Shown here one piece after another: positions 25,663 through 34,072 of a stretch of DNA of 64,000 bases. How positions within the stretch are numbered: position 1 is the first letter of the stretch; every line of letters begins with the position of its first letter. The DNA is from Oceanobacillus oncorhynchi (GTDB lineage: Bacteria > Bacillota > Bacilli > Bacillales > Amphibacillaceae): NCBI RefSeq assembly GCF_000821065.1, contig NZ_CDGG01000001.1, positions 2,666,001-2,730,000 of the forward strand, given 5' to 3'. The notes under the pieces were generated by a model. That model was not told where the DNA came from, did not search any database, and worked only from the letters and a program-made list of their open reading frames with translations. The translations under genes were made by a program, and so were the position numbers.

Positions 25663-26673
25663 TCACTTGATTTTAATAACAATTTTACCTTTTGCCCTGC
25701 CTGATTCGGAATATTCCATTGCTTTTTGTACATCTTCAAAAGGAATAACCCGATCAATGAATGGTTTGATTTTTTCAGCCTCGATAAGTTCTTTGATTTT
25801 ATTTAATTGCTCGCCGCTGGGCTTCATGAATAAAAAGTTATATTGCACTTGATATTGCTTTTCTAATTTTGTTAATTTCCTTGAAATCAATCTAAAAGCG
25901 ATTGTTTTCCAAAAAGGATAATTATTCTCTTTTCCAAAGCGGCCATTTGGGAGGTCGGAGATTGATACAATTTTTCCGCCGGCTTTCAGGATTTGAAACG
26001 AATTAACTAGAGCATCGCCGCCTAAGGTATCATATACGTAATCATAATCAGCTAATACTTCTTCAAAATTTTCTTCCCGATAATTTATGACCTTATCTGC
26101 ACCCAGGCTCTCTACTAAATCTTTCCCGGCACTACTTGCGGTTGTAGCGACGTAAGCTCCCATCTCTTTAGCTAATTGAATCGCAAAGGTTCCAATTCCG
26201 CCAGAGCCTGCCTGAATCAAAATTTTGTCTTTCGGCTTAAGATTTAATATCTCATGAAATGCCTGATAGGTAGTTAACCCGACTAATGGTACGGACGCTG
26301 CTTCTTCAAATGTTACGTTTTCTGGTTTGAGTGCAATATCATCTTCATGAATAGCAATATATTCAGCAAAAGTACCGATCCTTGATTTTCTTGGACGTCC
26401 ATAAACAGAATCCCCAGCTTTAAATTTCGTTACATTTTTCCCGGTTTTGAGGACTGTTCCGGAAAAATCATTTCCAAGAATCAATGGCATTTTATAGTTG
26501 ATGAGCGGCTTTAATTTTCCGTCTCTAATTTTGAAATCAACCGGATTAATACTCGCAGCGTGAATTTCTACTAATACATCATCATCAGATATTTCAGGAA
26601 TAGGAACATTCTCCAATTGCATATTTTTTTGTCCATATTTATGAATAAGCATTGCTTTCATATGTTTTTTCAT
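25663..26673 (-). CDS. NADP-dependent quinone oxidoreductase / alcohol dehydrogenase (zinc-free MDR family)
   Basis: This 336-residue medium-chain dehydrogenase has an N-terminal GroES-like domain (AASINPVDFKIRDG near residue 41; GNDFSGTV) and a Rossmann domain with GSGGIGTFAIQLAKEMGA near residue 155. The structural zinc Cys set is absent, as in quinone oxidoreductases. It is divergent from an ArsR-type regulator with shared operator-like repeats between them, so that regulator probably represses it. AAGGAG precedes the ATG. Confidence 0.8.
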   Translation of the reverse strand: MKKHMKAMLIHKYGQKNMQLENVPIPEISDDDVLVEIHAASINPVDFKIRDGKLKPLINYKMPLILGNDFSGTVLKTGKNVTKFKAGDSVYGRPRKSRIGTFAEYIAIHEDDIALKPENVTFEEAASVPLVGLTTYQAFHEILNLKPKDKILIQAGSGGIGTFAIQLAKEMGAYVATTASSAGKDLVESLGADKVINYREENFEEVLADYDYVYDTLGGDALVNSFQILKAGGKIVSISDLPNGRFGKENNYPFWKTIAFRLISRKLTKLEKQYQVQYNFLFMKPSGEQLNKIKELIEAEKIKPFIDRVIPFEDVQKAMEYSESGRAKGKIVIKIK

Positions 26674-26701
26674 TTGATAAATCTCCTTATTAGAATAATG
26701 G

Positions 26702-26725
26702 TTTAAACATTTAAACGTTTGAACT
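26702..26725. promoter_or_regulatory. Operator-like repeat near the oxidoreductase start
   Basis: TTTAAACATTTAAACGTTTGAAC contains overlapping TTTAAAC/GTTTGAA dyads just upstream of the oxidoreductase gene; TTTGAAC recurs in the site at 26855-26878. Confidence 0.45.
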
Positions 26726-26824
26726 AATAATGTATGATAGCTTGATTTTTAAAAAATGTCAACTAATCAAATGAAAAGTAACTTCAAAGATCATTTTCTA
26801 ATTATGCACAACGAATCCATGCTA

Positions 26825-26878
26825 TTGACGTAATAAAAATTTAATGGTTTAATAATTTGAACGATTGATTATTCAAAT
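26825..26878 (+). promoter_or_regulatory. Promoter and operator of the ArsR-type gene
   Basis: TTGACG (26825-26830) and TTTAAT (26848-26853) are 17 bases apart. ATTTGAA-N10-TTCAAAT at 26855-26878 is a dyad at the expected transcription start, typical of an ArsR-family operator. Confidence 0.6.
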
Positions 26879-26893
26879 GAAACGAGGATGTAT

Positions 26894-27247
26894 ATGAAAA
26901 CAAATAAAATAGAGAATTTAAAGAATGAATTTGATGAAGTAAAGGATTTTCTTATCGCTTTAGGGGATGAAAAAAGACAAATTATCATTGTTGCTTTATT
27001 GAATGACCATGCTTGCAATGGATGCCAAGGGCTTCGTGTAATTGATTTAACAGAAGCAACGAAGCTGTCACGACCAGCTGTATCACATCATTTAAAGATT
27101 TTGAAACAAATTGGAATCGTTGATATCCGCCGGGAGGGAACAAAGAATTATTACTATCTTTGCAATGCAGTGCCGGAAATGAAAAAGCTGAGGGATTTGC
27201 TGGATAATGTTATGTCGGTCATGGCAGAAGGGAAAGAGAAAGTGTGA
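26894..27247 (+). CDS. ArsR-family winged-helix regulator
   Basis: This 117-residue protein has an ArsR/SmtB-type winged helix: LGDEKRQIIIVALLND, then LSRPAVSHHLKILKQIGIVD and the wing RREGTKNYYYL. It has Cys in HACNGCQG, which could sense metal, thiol or oxidant, but lacks the classic ELCVCDL site. ATG 26894 is chosen because ATG 26888 abuts the GAGG ribosome site. It is divergent from a quinone oxidoreductase with shared operator-like sites, suggesting that pair is its target. Confidence 0.8.
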   Translation: MKTNKIENLKNEFDEVKDFLIALGDEKRQIIIVALLNDHACNGCQGLRVIDLTEATKLSRPAVSHHLKILKQIGIVDIRREGTKNYYYLCNAVPEMKKLRDLLDNVMSVMAEGKEKV

Positions 27248-27478
27248 AACGAATTTTTTGTGCTGACCGATTAGCTTGAATATAGCGAGGATATTAGGAC
27301 GGCAATATGTTGAGCAATTGTAGAAGCTGGATTATGTGAATTTAAAGGGGCTATTCTAATTGACCCTCGCAGTCTAGAGGGACTGATGGGGCCGTGTTTT
27401 CTATTAGTATAAAGACGATGAGTGTATTGGTTTATCAATATAACTCATATTAAACATATATACAGCAAGCAAAGTCGC

Positions 27479-28306
27479 TCAGTTATTTTCTTCTACCTCA
27501 ATCATTATTTTAATTACGTAATTTGCACTTACATTCAAGCTGCTTCCATCCATTAGGTAGAGATACTCTTCAAAGCTGTCACCACAAATACGATATCCTG
27601 TCTCATTCAAATAATCTTTTATTTGTTCATATGTTTGATACGTATGCATATAGCTTCCTTTATGATAGCCAATGACATATTTTCCAGCTTTTTTCTCAAA
27701 TGTCTTTGTTAAATGAAGCTGGTTCTCACGTAAATAGAAATAGGAATAATTTAAATAATCTCCTGTTTCTATTTGTTCGTGGCGAATAAGAGCACCCCAA
27801 TTTTCCACATTGATTTCGCCTTGTTTTACATATTTCATAAACGATATAACCATTTTTGTGATGTCTTTATGAGAATAATTTAAAATATTTTCACTTAATA
27901 CAATCTGTTCTACCTTCATATCCTCGATAGTAAATTGATCAAGGTCTAATTGTGATGCTTCTTCCATTTGCCTTTTCTGATTTTTAATGAGGTGCTGGAT
28001 ACGCTGCATTTTCCGTATTTTTATATCCACCAGTTTTTCTTTTTCCGTTAATAAATCAGTAATCTTCTTTGTGTTTTTGGAATGTAAAAAGTCTTTGATT
28101 TCCGCCAAAGACATTCCGATTTCTTTTAACATATCAATCACGCTATAAGCCTCAGCTTGTTGAATCGTGTAATAACGGTATCCATTTTCATTTTTGTATT
28201 CCGGTTCTAACAGACCAATTTCATCATAATGGAATAGCGTTTGCTTTTTGACCTCACATAAATCTGCAAATTCTCCAGTTGTCATCATTTTTTTGGAAGA
28301 ATCCAT
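27479..28306 (-). CDS. MerR-family regulator with effector-binding domain (BltR-like)
   Basis: This 275-residue regulator has an N-terminal MerR HTH (TTGEFADLCEVKKQTLFHYD; NGYRYYTIQQAEAYSVIDML), a dimer coiled coil to about residue 120 and a GyrI-like C-terminal ligand domain. Multidrug-binding regulators such as BmrR and BltR share this plan. It is divergent from a small membrane export protein whose promoter has the 19-base spacer that MerR proteins untwist. Confidence 0.85.
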   Translation of the reverse strand: MDSSKKMMTTGEFADLCEVKKQTLFHYDEIGLLEPEYKNENGYRYYTIQQAEAYSVIDMLKEIGMSLAEIKDFLHSKNTKKITDLLTEKEKLVDIKIRKMQRIQHLIKNQKRQMEEASQLDLDQFTIEDMKVEQIVLSENILNYSHKDITKMVISFMKYVKQGEINVENWGALIRHEQIETGDYLNYSYFYLRENQLHLTKTFEKKAGKYVIGYHKGSYMHTYQTYEQIKDYLNETGYRICGDSFEEYLYLMDGSSLNVSANYVIKIMIEVEENN

Positions 28307-28325
28307 TTCATCACCAACTTTACGC

Positions 28326-28356
28326 TTGAGTATACGGTAACCATATACTTTATATT
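28326..28356 (+). promoter_or_regulatory. MerR-type promoter with 19-base spacer
   Basis: TTGAGT (28326-28331) and TATATT (28351-28356) are 19 bases apart, and the spacer holds the dyad GTATACGGTAACCATATAC. This is the classic layout of a MerR-activated promoter and drives the export gene at 28409. Confidence 0.85.
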
Positions 28357-28408
28357 ATACTATAGGAATAAAGAAAATGTAGTGTAAAGAAAGAGGAGAG
28401 TATAATTT

Positions 28409-28843
28409 ATGTTTAATTATTTGAGCTTAGCGGCTACTGCATGGTTTATTGGGTTCTTTCCAATGTTTGAAATATATATTGCAATTCCAGCTACGATGGT
28501 GATGGGATTAGATGCGGTTTCTTCCATTATCTGGTCCAGTTTTGGGAATTTTCTTCCGGTCCCGTTCATTGCTTTTTTCTATCAGCTTCTTGCAAAATCA
28601 GAACGTATTAAGAAATGGCTGGATAAATTAGCAAACAGCAAATATAAATATCGTATCGAAAAGCAAGGACCATTAGTTGTTGTGTTGCTGACACCGATCA
28701 TTGGTTCATGGGCTGTTGCAGTGATTGCCAATGGAATAGGGATGAATAAAGTGAAGTTATTCATATCCGCTGGTGCAAGTATTTTGGTATATGGGATTGT
28801 TATTGCAGTTTTGACATATTATGGTGTCGCTTTTGTAGGCTGA
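28409..28843 (+). CDS. Small multidrug export family membrane protein (COG2426)
   Basis: This 144-residue protein has about four membrane segments and belongs to the Sm_multidrug_ex (COG2426) family, seen in MFEIYIAIPATMVMGLD near residue 19 and the LLTPIIGSWAVAVIANGIG segment near residue 91. It is controlled by a divergent MerR-type gene through a 19-base-spacer promoter, so it should be induced by a small toxic ligand. Actual drug export by this family is poorly established. Confidence 0.8.
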   Translation: MFNYLSLAATAWFIGFFPMFEIYIAIPATMVMGLDAVSSIIWSSFGNFLPVPFIAFFYQLLAKSERIKKWLDKLANSKYKYRIEKQGPLVVVLLTPIIGSWAVAVIANGIGMNKVKLFISAGASILVYGIVIAVLTYYGVAFVG

Positions 28844-28848
28844 TAAAA

Positions 28849-28906
28849 TGCAGCAGAAATATAAATCCACCTATGCAGCCGGAGTAGGTGGATTTATATT
28901 TCTGCT
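28849..28906 (+). terminator. Very long perfect hairpin after the export gene
   Basis: From 28849 a 24-base left arm (starting GCAGCAGAAATATAAATC) pairs without mismatch to a right arm ending CTGCTGC. There is little T-run, so it may also act in RNA processing. Confidence 0.75.
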
Positions 28907-28964
28907 GCTTATTTCAAGTCTATTGTTCACAGTACCATTAATTCTAGAAAAAAAAGCAGACTAC

Positions 28965-29968
28965 ATGAAGCATGATCGGCTGAAAAAAAAGCTGATACAA
29001 GAGTTTTTTGAAGAATTTATCGAAGCTTTTTTCCCCAATCTTCACCCTCACATTGATTTCTCCAAGGTCACCTTCCCCGCAGTGTAACTGGCTGGGACTG
29101 CGGTTACTCGTCCCACCGAAGTGCTTTTGTAAGACTTCCACATCAAAAATAAGAAAATCTGTTATTTCAAAGTGGAAGGTCTAACAGCCAGTAACGGCCC
29201 GATTGGTTCAACTAACAGCGGTTTTGATGGGGCGAGTAGTCGCAGTCCCATTCAGAATACCGCTGAATGAAGTTTCACTTTATCGAACAAGAAGTGTATC
29301 TGGACTACATCAATGGCCGCAAGAAAGAAATTGACGTTCTCGCAGCAGTAAAGCTGAACCACGAAGACAAAATACTCCATATTTATACCGAAGCGCAATC
29401 AACTCATGAAGCAAATTTTCCCGAAAGAATGTTTCTCTATTTTTCTTACCTTTACGCCAAACACCGCAAACCCATCGCTGTTTTGAGTTATAATAGGGAA
29501 AAAGAAGAACCGACGCAATTCAGAATCGATCCCCCCACCCAAGACGTCCTTCAATTTAACTTTTTACAATTACACTTAATCAAGAAAAACTGGAAAGCAT
29601 ATATTCAATCAGACAACCCGGCCGCCGCAGCCTTGCTCAGTCAGATGGGATATGAAGAGCATGAGAGGGTTCAGGTGAAGCTGGAGTTTCTGCGCATGAT
29701 CACCCGTATGCAAATCAACCCGGCACAAATGATGGAGCAAATGGAGAACTTGCCGGAGGAGGAAAAAGACATGGTTTTACAGCTGCCGAATTCTTATTTT
29801 GAGAGAGGAAAAGAGGAAGGGATAGAAGAAGGCATAGAGAAAGGAAAGCAAGAAATCGTTTTAAAATTGATAAAAAAGGGCATGTCTATCAGCGAAGTAG
29901 CAGAAATTACAGAGTACAGCGAAGCAGAGATTAAAAAGCTTGCAGGCAAGCAAGGAAAAGAAGAATAA
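28965..29968 (+). pseudogene. Rpn/PD-(D/E)XK nuclease-like gene interrupted by a repeat insertion
   Basis: The N-terminal piece (MKHDRLKKKLIQEFFEEFIE, then FPNLHPHIDFSKVTF) and the C-terminal piece from 29267 (FIEQEVYLDYINGRKKEIDV onward) belong to one Rpn-family protein of the Bacillaceae type. The C-terminal piece has the RKKEIDVLAAVKL and HIYTEAQST nuclease segments, and ends in Glu/Lys repeats (RGKEEGIEEGIEKGKQE) and an HTH-like tail. A segment of about 180 bases with inverted GGGACTGCG modules separates them and shifts the frame. The 233-codon distal ORF may still be made but lacks the conserved start. Confidence 0.75.
29092..29251. repeat. MITE-like insertion with inward-facing GGGACTGCG modules
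   Basis: The left module (GGGACTGCGGTTACTCGTCC) and the right module (inverted; GGGACTGCGACTACTCGCCC on the minus strand) bound about 160 bases inside a broken Rpn-like gene. No ORF lies inside. Related modules occur at 1-66 and 58664-58850. Confidence 0.7.
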
Positions 29969-29984
29969 GTAATCCGCATGCTAT

Positions 29985-30036
29985 AGTATAAAAAAAGTGA
30001 GCAGGTTATATTTCAAACTGCTCACTTTTTATACTG
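29985..30036. terminator. Bidirectional terminator between the Rpn-like and helD-like genes
   Basis: AGTATAAAAAAAGTGAGCAG pairs with CTGCTCACTTTTTATACT, with A- and T-runs inside the stem, between convergent genes. Confidence 0.75.
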
Positions 30037-30097
30037 AAATAAAAAGCAACTTCCACCAGCCAAATGAATTGCTTTTCATCTCTGTCTAATTCAATAT

Positions 30098-32140
30098 TTA
30101 TACATTAGAAATCAGCTTCGATGCATTTCCGCTGTGAATAACGGATAAATGATGCAGCGCTCTGGTACAGCCAACATATAATAATTTTGCGGTTTGCTCT
30201 GTCACTGGATAACGCGTTTCATCAACATCGACCATTAATACCGTATCAAATTCCAGTCCTTTAGATACATATACAGGCAATAAGGAAATGCCTCCTTCGT
30301 ACGACTTATCCTCGGTAGTAATCATGGTTAACTCTGGAATCTTTTCTTTTAGCTTTGGATAAACCGCATTACAATCAGCTTCCGATCTTAAAATAACTGC
30401 AATGGTCTTCATCTCTTTATTTTTCATATCATGTATCCAGCTTGTGATTTTCTCTAATTTTTCCTCTGTATCTACTTGTTGGATCTGTACCTCCTCACCG
30501 CTTCGAAATACCGGTTCTGCATAGGCCGGACGATTGGCAAGATGACGGAGAATGGTGTTGGAAAACGCAATAATCTCATACGTGGAGCGGTAGCTTTTTG
30601 TCATTTGGAAGAATTTCGAGCGGGATGTGCCGAAAAGGTCAATAAAGTTTTCCCACTCGTCAATTCCTTCGTTGCTGTGAATACCTTGTGCTAAATCTCC
30701 TAATATCGTAAATGACGCTGTTTTAGTCCGTGCATGCAATACAGAAACCTGATAGGGCGAAAAATCCTGTGCTTCATCAATCACCACATGATCAAATCGC
30801 TCGTCTCTTTCAATTCCATACCAATAATCATGAATATCGAGCAGGGGAGCCAGGTCATCTAAAGTTATTTTATCCTTAGGCGGCAAAAGGTCTGTTCTTT
30901 CCATCTTTTTTAAGATTTGTGCGTACAGTTCATAAGGTTTTCTTTTTTTCCATTTCCTTAAATATCTTCTTAATTCCTTTTTGCCGTCTTTACGGGCTTG
31001 CTCCTGTTCTTTTTTCTCTTCATACATCTTAGCTTCTATTTCTATCCACCGTGTTAATTTTGCTTTAAGCCTATCATATTTTTTAGTGGCTGGATTGCCT
31101 TTAAAATCAGCTTCAATCCAAGTGTTAATTTGTTCTAAGGGAACACCTTTTTTATTTTCCCAGGGAATAAAATCTTCTTCCGGGATCCAATCCTTTTCTA
31201 GTTGCGATAACTGCTCCCTGATTTGCTGCTGGAATTCTAAAGAGCCTTTCCAATTATTCTGTTCTGCTGTGCCGGATTCAAAAAAAGCCTTCCTTCTTTC
31301 ACTGAGAGATTCCAGCTTACATTTCGGATCATCGATAATGGAGGTCATGACCCACTTTGGAAAGGTGGTCTGGACAATATCTCCGACCCCTAATTCCGGC
31401 AATACTTGTGAAATATAATCAAGAAAGATGGTATTCGGTGCAAAAATAATCATCCGGTGCGCCGTTAATTGCTCCCGGTATTCATATAATAAATAAGCTA
31501 ATCGGTGCAGTGCCACAGTGGTTTTTCCGCTTCCGGCAACACCTTGGATGATAACAGCCTTGTTTAAAGGATAACGGATGATTTCATTCTGCTCTCCTTG
31601 GATGGTCGCAACAATATCACGAAGTCTGTTATCCTTTTGGTCTTCCAGCTTATATAATAAGAATTCATCTCCTCCGGAAGCCTCCTGCTCTCCACGAATA
31701 TAGCGGTCTACCACTCTTTGAAGCTCCTGATTGTAAGTGACGATATTTCTTTTTAAATAAATTTCACCTTCTACGATGCCGTCTGGTGAAAGATAATAGA
31801 CGTCATCCTCACTCCCGCTAAAGCCATAGAACAGGCTGGCTATCGGGGCACGCCAATCCGTAATCAGAACATCTCCGGTGTGCTCATCAAAAACACCGGC
31901 TTTCCCGATATAGGTGGCTTTCACTTCCTCCTTTTCTTCTTCTTTAAAATCAAGACGGGCAAAATAGGGTTCCTTTTTAGCAATCGTCAGAGATTCTCTT
32001 ACACGCTGCCGGCTGCCTTCCAATACGTTTTCTGTGAAATCATCGCCGATATATTCCGGTATTTCGGCTAAACGTTCATATTGCTTGTTGATAATTGATA
32101 AGGTTTCATGTAATTCCTTTTTTTCTTCCTCAAATGCCAT
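30098..32140 (-). CDS. HelD-like superfamily 1 helicase (RNA polymerase recycling)
   Basis: This 680-residue UvrD/Rep-like ATPase has Walker A GVAGSGKTT near residue 200, motif II VVIDEAQDFSP near residue 458, motif IV region SYRSTYEI, and motifs V/VI SKGLEFDTVLMVDVD and LYVGCTRAL. The N-terminal 90 residues form a charged coiled coil, as in HelD, which enters RNA polymerase and frees it from stalled complexes. It is about 90 residues shorter than B. subtilis HelD (774). A DNA helicase of related type is the alternative. AAGGGGGA precedes the ATG. Confidence 0.75.
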   Translation of the reverse strand: MAFEEEKKELHETLSIINKQYERLAEIPEYIGDDFTENVLEGSRQRVRESLTIAKKEPYFARLDFKEEEKEEVKATYIGKAGVFDEHTGDVLITDWRAPIASLFYGFSGSEDDVYYLSPDGIVEGEIYLKRNIVTYNQELQRVVDRYIRGEQEASGGDEFLLYKLEDQKDNRLRDIVATIQGEQNEIIRYPLNKAVIIQGVAGSGKTTVALHRLAYLLYEYREQLTAHRMIIFAPNTIFLDYISQVLPELGVGDIVQTTFPKWVMTSIIDDPKCKLESLSERRKAFFESGTAEQNNWKGSLEFQQQIREQLSQLEKDWIPEEDFIPWENKKGVPLEQINTWIEADFKGNPATKKYDRLKAKLTRWIEIEAKMYEEKKEQEQARKDGKKELRRYLRKWKKRKPYELYAQILKKMERTDLLPPKDKITLDDLAPLLDIHDYWYGIERDERFDHVVIDEAQDFSPYQVSVLHARTKTASFTILGDLAQGIHSNEGIDEWENFIDLFGTSRSKFFQMTKSYRSTYEIIAFSNTILRHLANRPAYAEPVFRSGEEVQIQQVDTEEKLEKITSWIHDMKNKEMKTIAVILRSEADCNAVYPKLKEKIPELTMITTEDKSYEGGISLLPVYVSKGLEFDTVLMVDVDETRYPVTEQTAKLLYVGCTRALHHLSVIHSGNASKLISNV

Positions 32141-32271
32141 TGCGAATCCCCCTTAACTGAATGTCTTGTTCATTTTAGCAATGAAATTAAGAAAAAAATA
32201 GACTTATATATTTCGTTGATGTATACTATTAAATACAGTCATGCCAAAAAATAAAATTACATATAATGGAA

Positions 32272-32312
32272 AAACACTTGAAGAAGCGAATCCTTTTTCA
32301 AGTGTTTTTTTG
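32272..32312 (+). terminator. Terminator-like hairpin upstream of the first TrxR-like gene
   Basis: AAACACTTGAA pairs with TTCAAGTGTTT and is followed by a T-run. No plus-strand gene precedes it closely, so it may be an attenuator or an old gene end. Confidence 0.6.
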
Positions 32313-32496
32313 GAATAAAAATGTAAATCTAATTCAAGCAGAGAAGCTTTGTGGATAACAGTGAATTATTCGAAGTGGTTTCATTTTCCTATGATGTGAA
32401 TTATATCGACTTCCATCTTGATAAAGCACATGGATTCCTTTATAGTAAATTCATCATTACGAAATTTCATCCTGCAGTAAAAAGGAGGAAATCATC

Positions 32497-33393
32497 ATGT
32501 TGTATGATTGCGCAGTTATTGGAGGAGGACCTGCCGGATTAAATGCATCACTTGTTTTAGGCAGGGGTAGAAAAGAAATTATTTTATTTGATGACGATAC
32601 ACCTCGTAATGCCATAACACAGGAATCTCATAATTTTATTACCAGAGATGGGATTCATCCAGCAGCATTTAAAAAAGCGGCTTATGAAGATTTAAATAAA
32701 TATCCAACGGTTTCCGTTGAAAGAAATCAAGTGGTTGATATTGTTCCTGCTGCCTCTTATTTTCAGATTCAAACAGGGAGAGGGCAGGTCTTTGATGCGC
32801 AAAGAATTATTTTGGCAACGGGATTAAAAGATATTCTTCCTGAGATAGAAGGTATCCAACAATTTTACGGAACAAGTCTTTTTGGATGCCCGTACTGTGA
32901 TGGGTGGGAGCTGAAAGATCTTCCATTGGTTTATATTGCTGCATATCCACATGCTTTTAACAGTGTGAAAATGGTTTCGAATTGGAGCAAGGATATTGTT
33001 GTTTGCACAAATGGGAAGGATAGTATATCTCCAGAGGAAAAAGCTATCCTAGCACAAAAGAATATTCCGGTTTTAGAAGACGAAATTTTGCGGCTGCAAG
33101 GAGAAGGCGGGCAATTAAAAAGCATTCAATTTAAGAATGGGAAGGAACTCCGTCGCGAAGCCGGGTTTATTTCGTATAAATTACAGCAGGCTGCACCATT
33201 TGCCGGGCGTCTGGGTTTAGAATCCAATGGCGCGGGGGGAATTAGAATAGATCCCTATGGACGCACAAGCAGGAAAGGTGTATATGCTGCAGGAGATAAT
33301 GCTGGCGGTCTGCCTCAACAGATTGTAGCTGCGGCTGAAGGAAGCAAAGCGGCGATAAGTGTACTCAGTGATTACGTGGCAGAAAACTTTTAA
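32497..33393 (+). CDS. Thioredoxin reductase-like FAD oxidoreductase, paralogue 1
   Basis: This 298-residue flavoprotein has the FAD site VIGGGPAGLNASLVLGRG at residues 8-25, a redox pair in CPYCDGWE near residue 132 and the second FAD motif GVYAAGDNAGG near residue 266. The NAD(P) domain lacks a clear GxGxxA motif, unlike true thioredoxin reductase, so the electron donor is uncertain. A second gene at 34073 is clearly similar along the whole length. Only a weak Zur-like half site (ATTACGAAATT, about 32456) lies upstream here. Confidence 0.8.
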   Translation: MLYDCAVIGGGPAGLNASLVLGRGRKEIILFDDDTPRNAITQESHNFITRDGIHPAAFKKAAYEDLNKYPTVSVERNQVVDIVPAASYFQIQTGRGQVFDAQRIILATGLKDILPEIEGIQQFYGTSLFGCPYCDGWELKDLPLVYIAAYPHAFNSVKMVSNWSKDIVVCTNGKDSISPEEKAILAQKNIPVLEDEILRLQGEGGQLKSIQFKNGKELRREAGFISYKLQQAAPFAGRLGLESNGAGGIRIDPYGRTSRKGVYAAGDNAGGLPQQIVAAAEGSKAAISVLSDYVAENF

Positions 33394-33410
33394 ATAATTT
33401 ATTGTTTACA

Positions 33411-33443
33411 TACACCCTTTTATCATTAAAAGAGGGTGTATTT
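33411..33443 (+). terminator. Terminator after TrxR-like paralogue 1
   Basis: TACACCCTTTT pairs with AGAGGGTGTA and is followed by TTTTT. Confidence 0.75.
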
Positions 33444-33505
33444 TTGAGGAAGGAAATGATAAAATAACTTCCTTATTATTAGAGAATATTGAAGGAGTTT
33501 ATTGG

Positions 33506-33832
33506 ATGGAAGGGAATAAATTATTATCATCATTATGTTATTTTAGTATCTTTTTTGCGCCATTTTTATTTCCGATTTTGGTATGGATTCTTGGAGATGA
33601 GGAAACAAAAGGGCACGCGAAGAAAGCCTTATGGACACATCTTATTCCAATTATCGCAACCATTATTGCAGGAATCATTATCTTTTCAATTGGCATCGGA
33701 CAAGTTTGGACAGATGAAGTAAGCGGCAGATTATTTATTGCAATGATAATTGCGATAGCTGTGTGTTTTATCATTGATGTGTATTATTTTATCTGGAATA
33801 TTGTTAAAGGGATTAAGGTACTGAGCTCTTAA
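33506..33832 (+). CDS. DUF4870 family small membrane protein
   Basis: This 108-residue protein has three membrane helices and the DUF4870/Tic20-like pattern: LCYFSIFFAPFLFPILVWI, then ETKGHAKKALWTHL and a C-terminal helix pair. GAAGGAG precedes the ATG. It stands alone between the two TrxR-like genes. Function unknown. Confidence 0.75.
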   Translation: MEGNKLLSSLCYFSIFFAPFLFPILVWILGDEETKGHAKKALWTHLIPIIATIIAGIIIFSIGIGQVWTDEVSGRLFIAMIIAIAVCFIIDVYYFIWNIVKGIKVLSS

Positions 33833-33998
33833 TAACGAATTTAGAAATGAAATATAAAAATAAGTAGAATCTATAGATGATGGGATATTTTTCTATAGGT
33901 TCTTTTATTTTACATATAGTACAGATTGAAGTAAAAAAGAATCTCATCAGCTTCTGCTTGAATCAAAGAATGGATAAGAAAGAATCTCCTTACTTGAT

Positions 33999-34019
33999 AA
34001 ATCGTAATCATTACGATAT
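33999..34019. promoter_or_regulatory. Zur box upstream of TrxR-like paralogue 2
   Basis: The halves AAATCGTAAT and ATTACGATAT around a central C match the B. subtilis Zur box in 20 of 21 positions. It lies 54 bases before the TTG start. A hairpin (TTACGCA/TGCGTAA) sits between box and ribosome site. Confidence 0.85.
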
Positions 34020-34072
34020 AGTTAATAAAAATTACGCAAAACAGAACCTGCGTAACGAAGGAGGAGATTATA

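Noticed and set aside
28848-29087. 79-codon ORF after the export gene
   Set aside because: Its first half is the terminator hairpin and its second half is the start of the broken Rpn-like gene read from 28965.
32450-32470. Zur box upstream of TrxR-like paralogue 1
   Set aside because: Only the right half (ATTACGA) matches; the left half agrees no better than chance.
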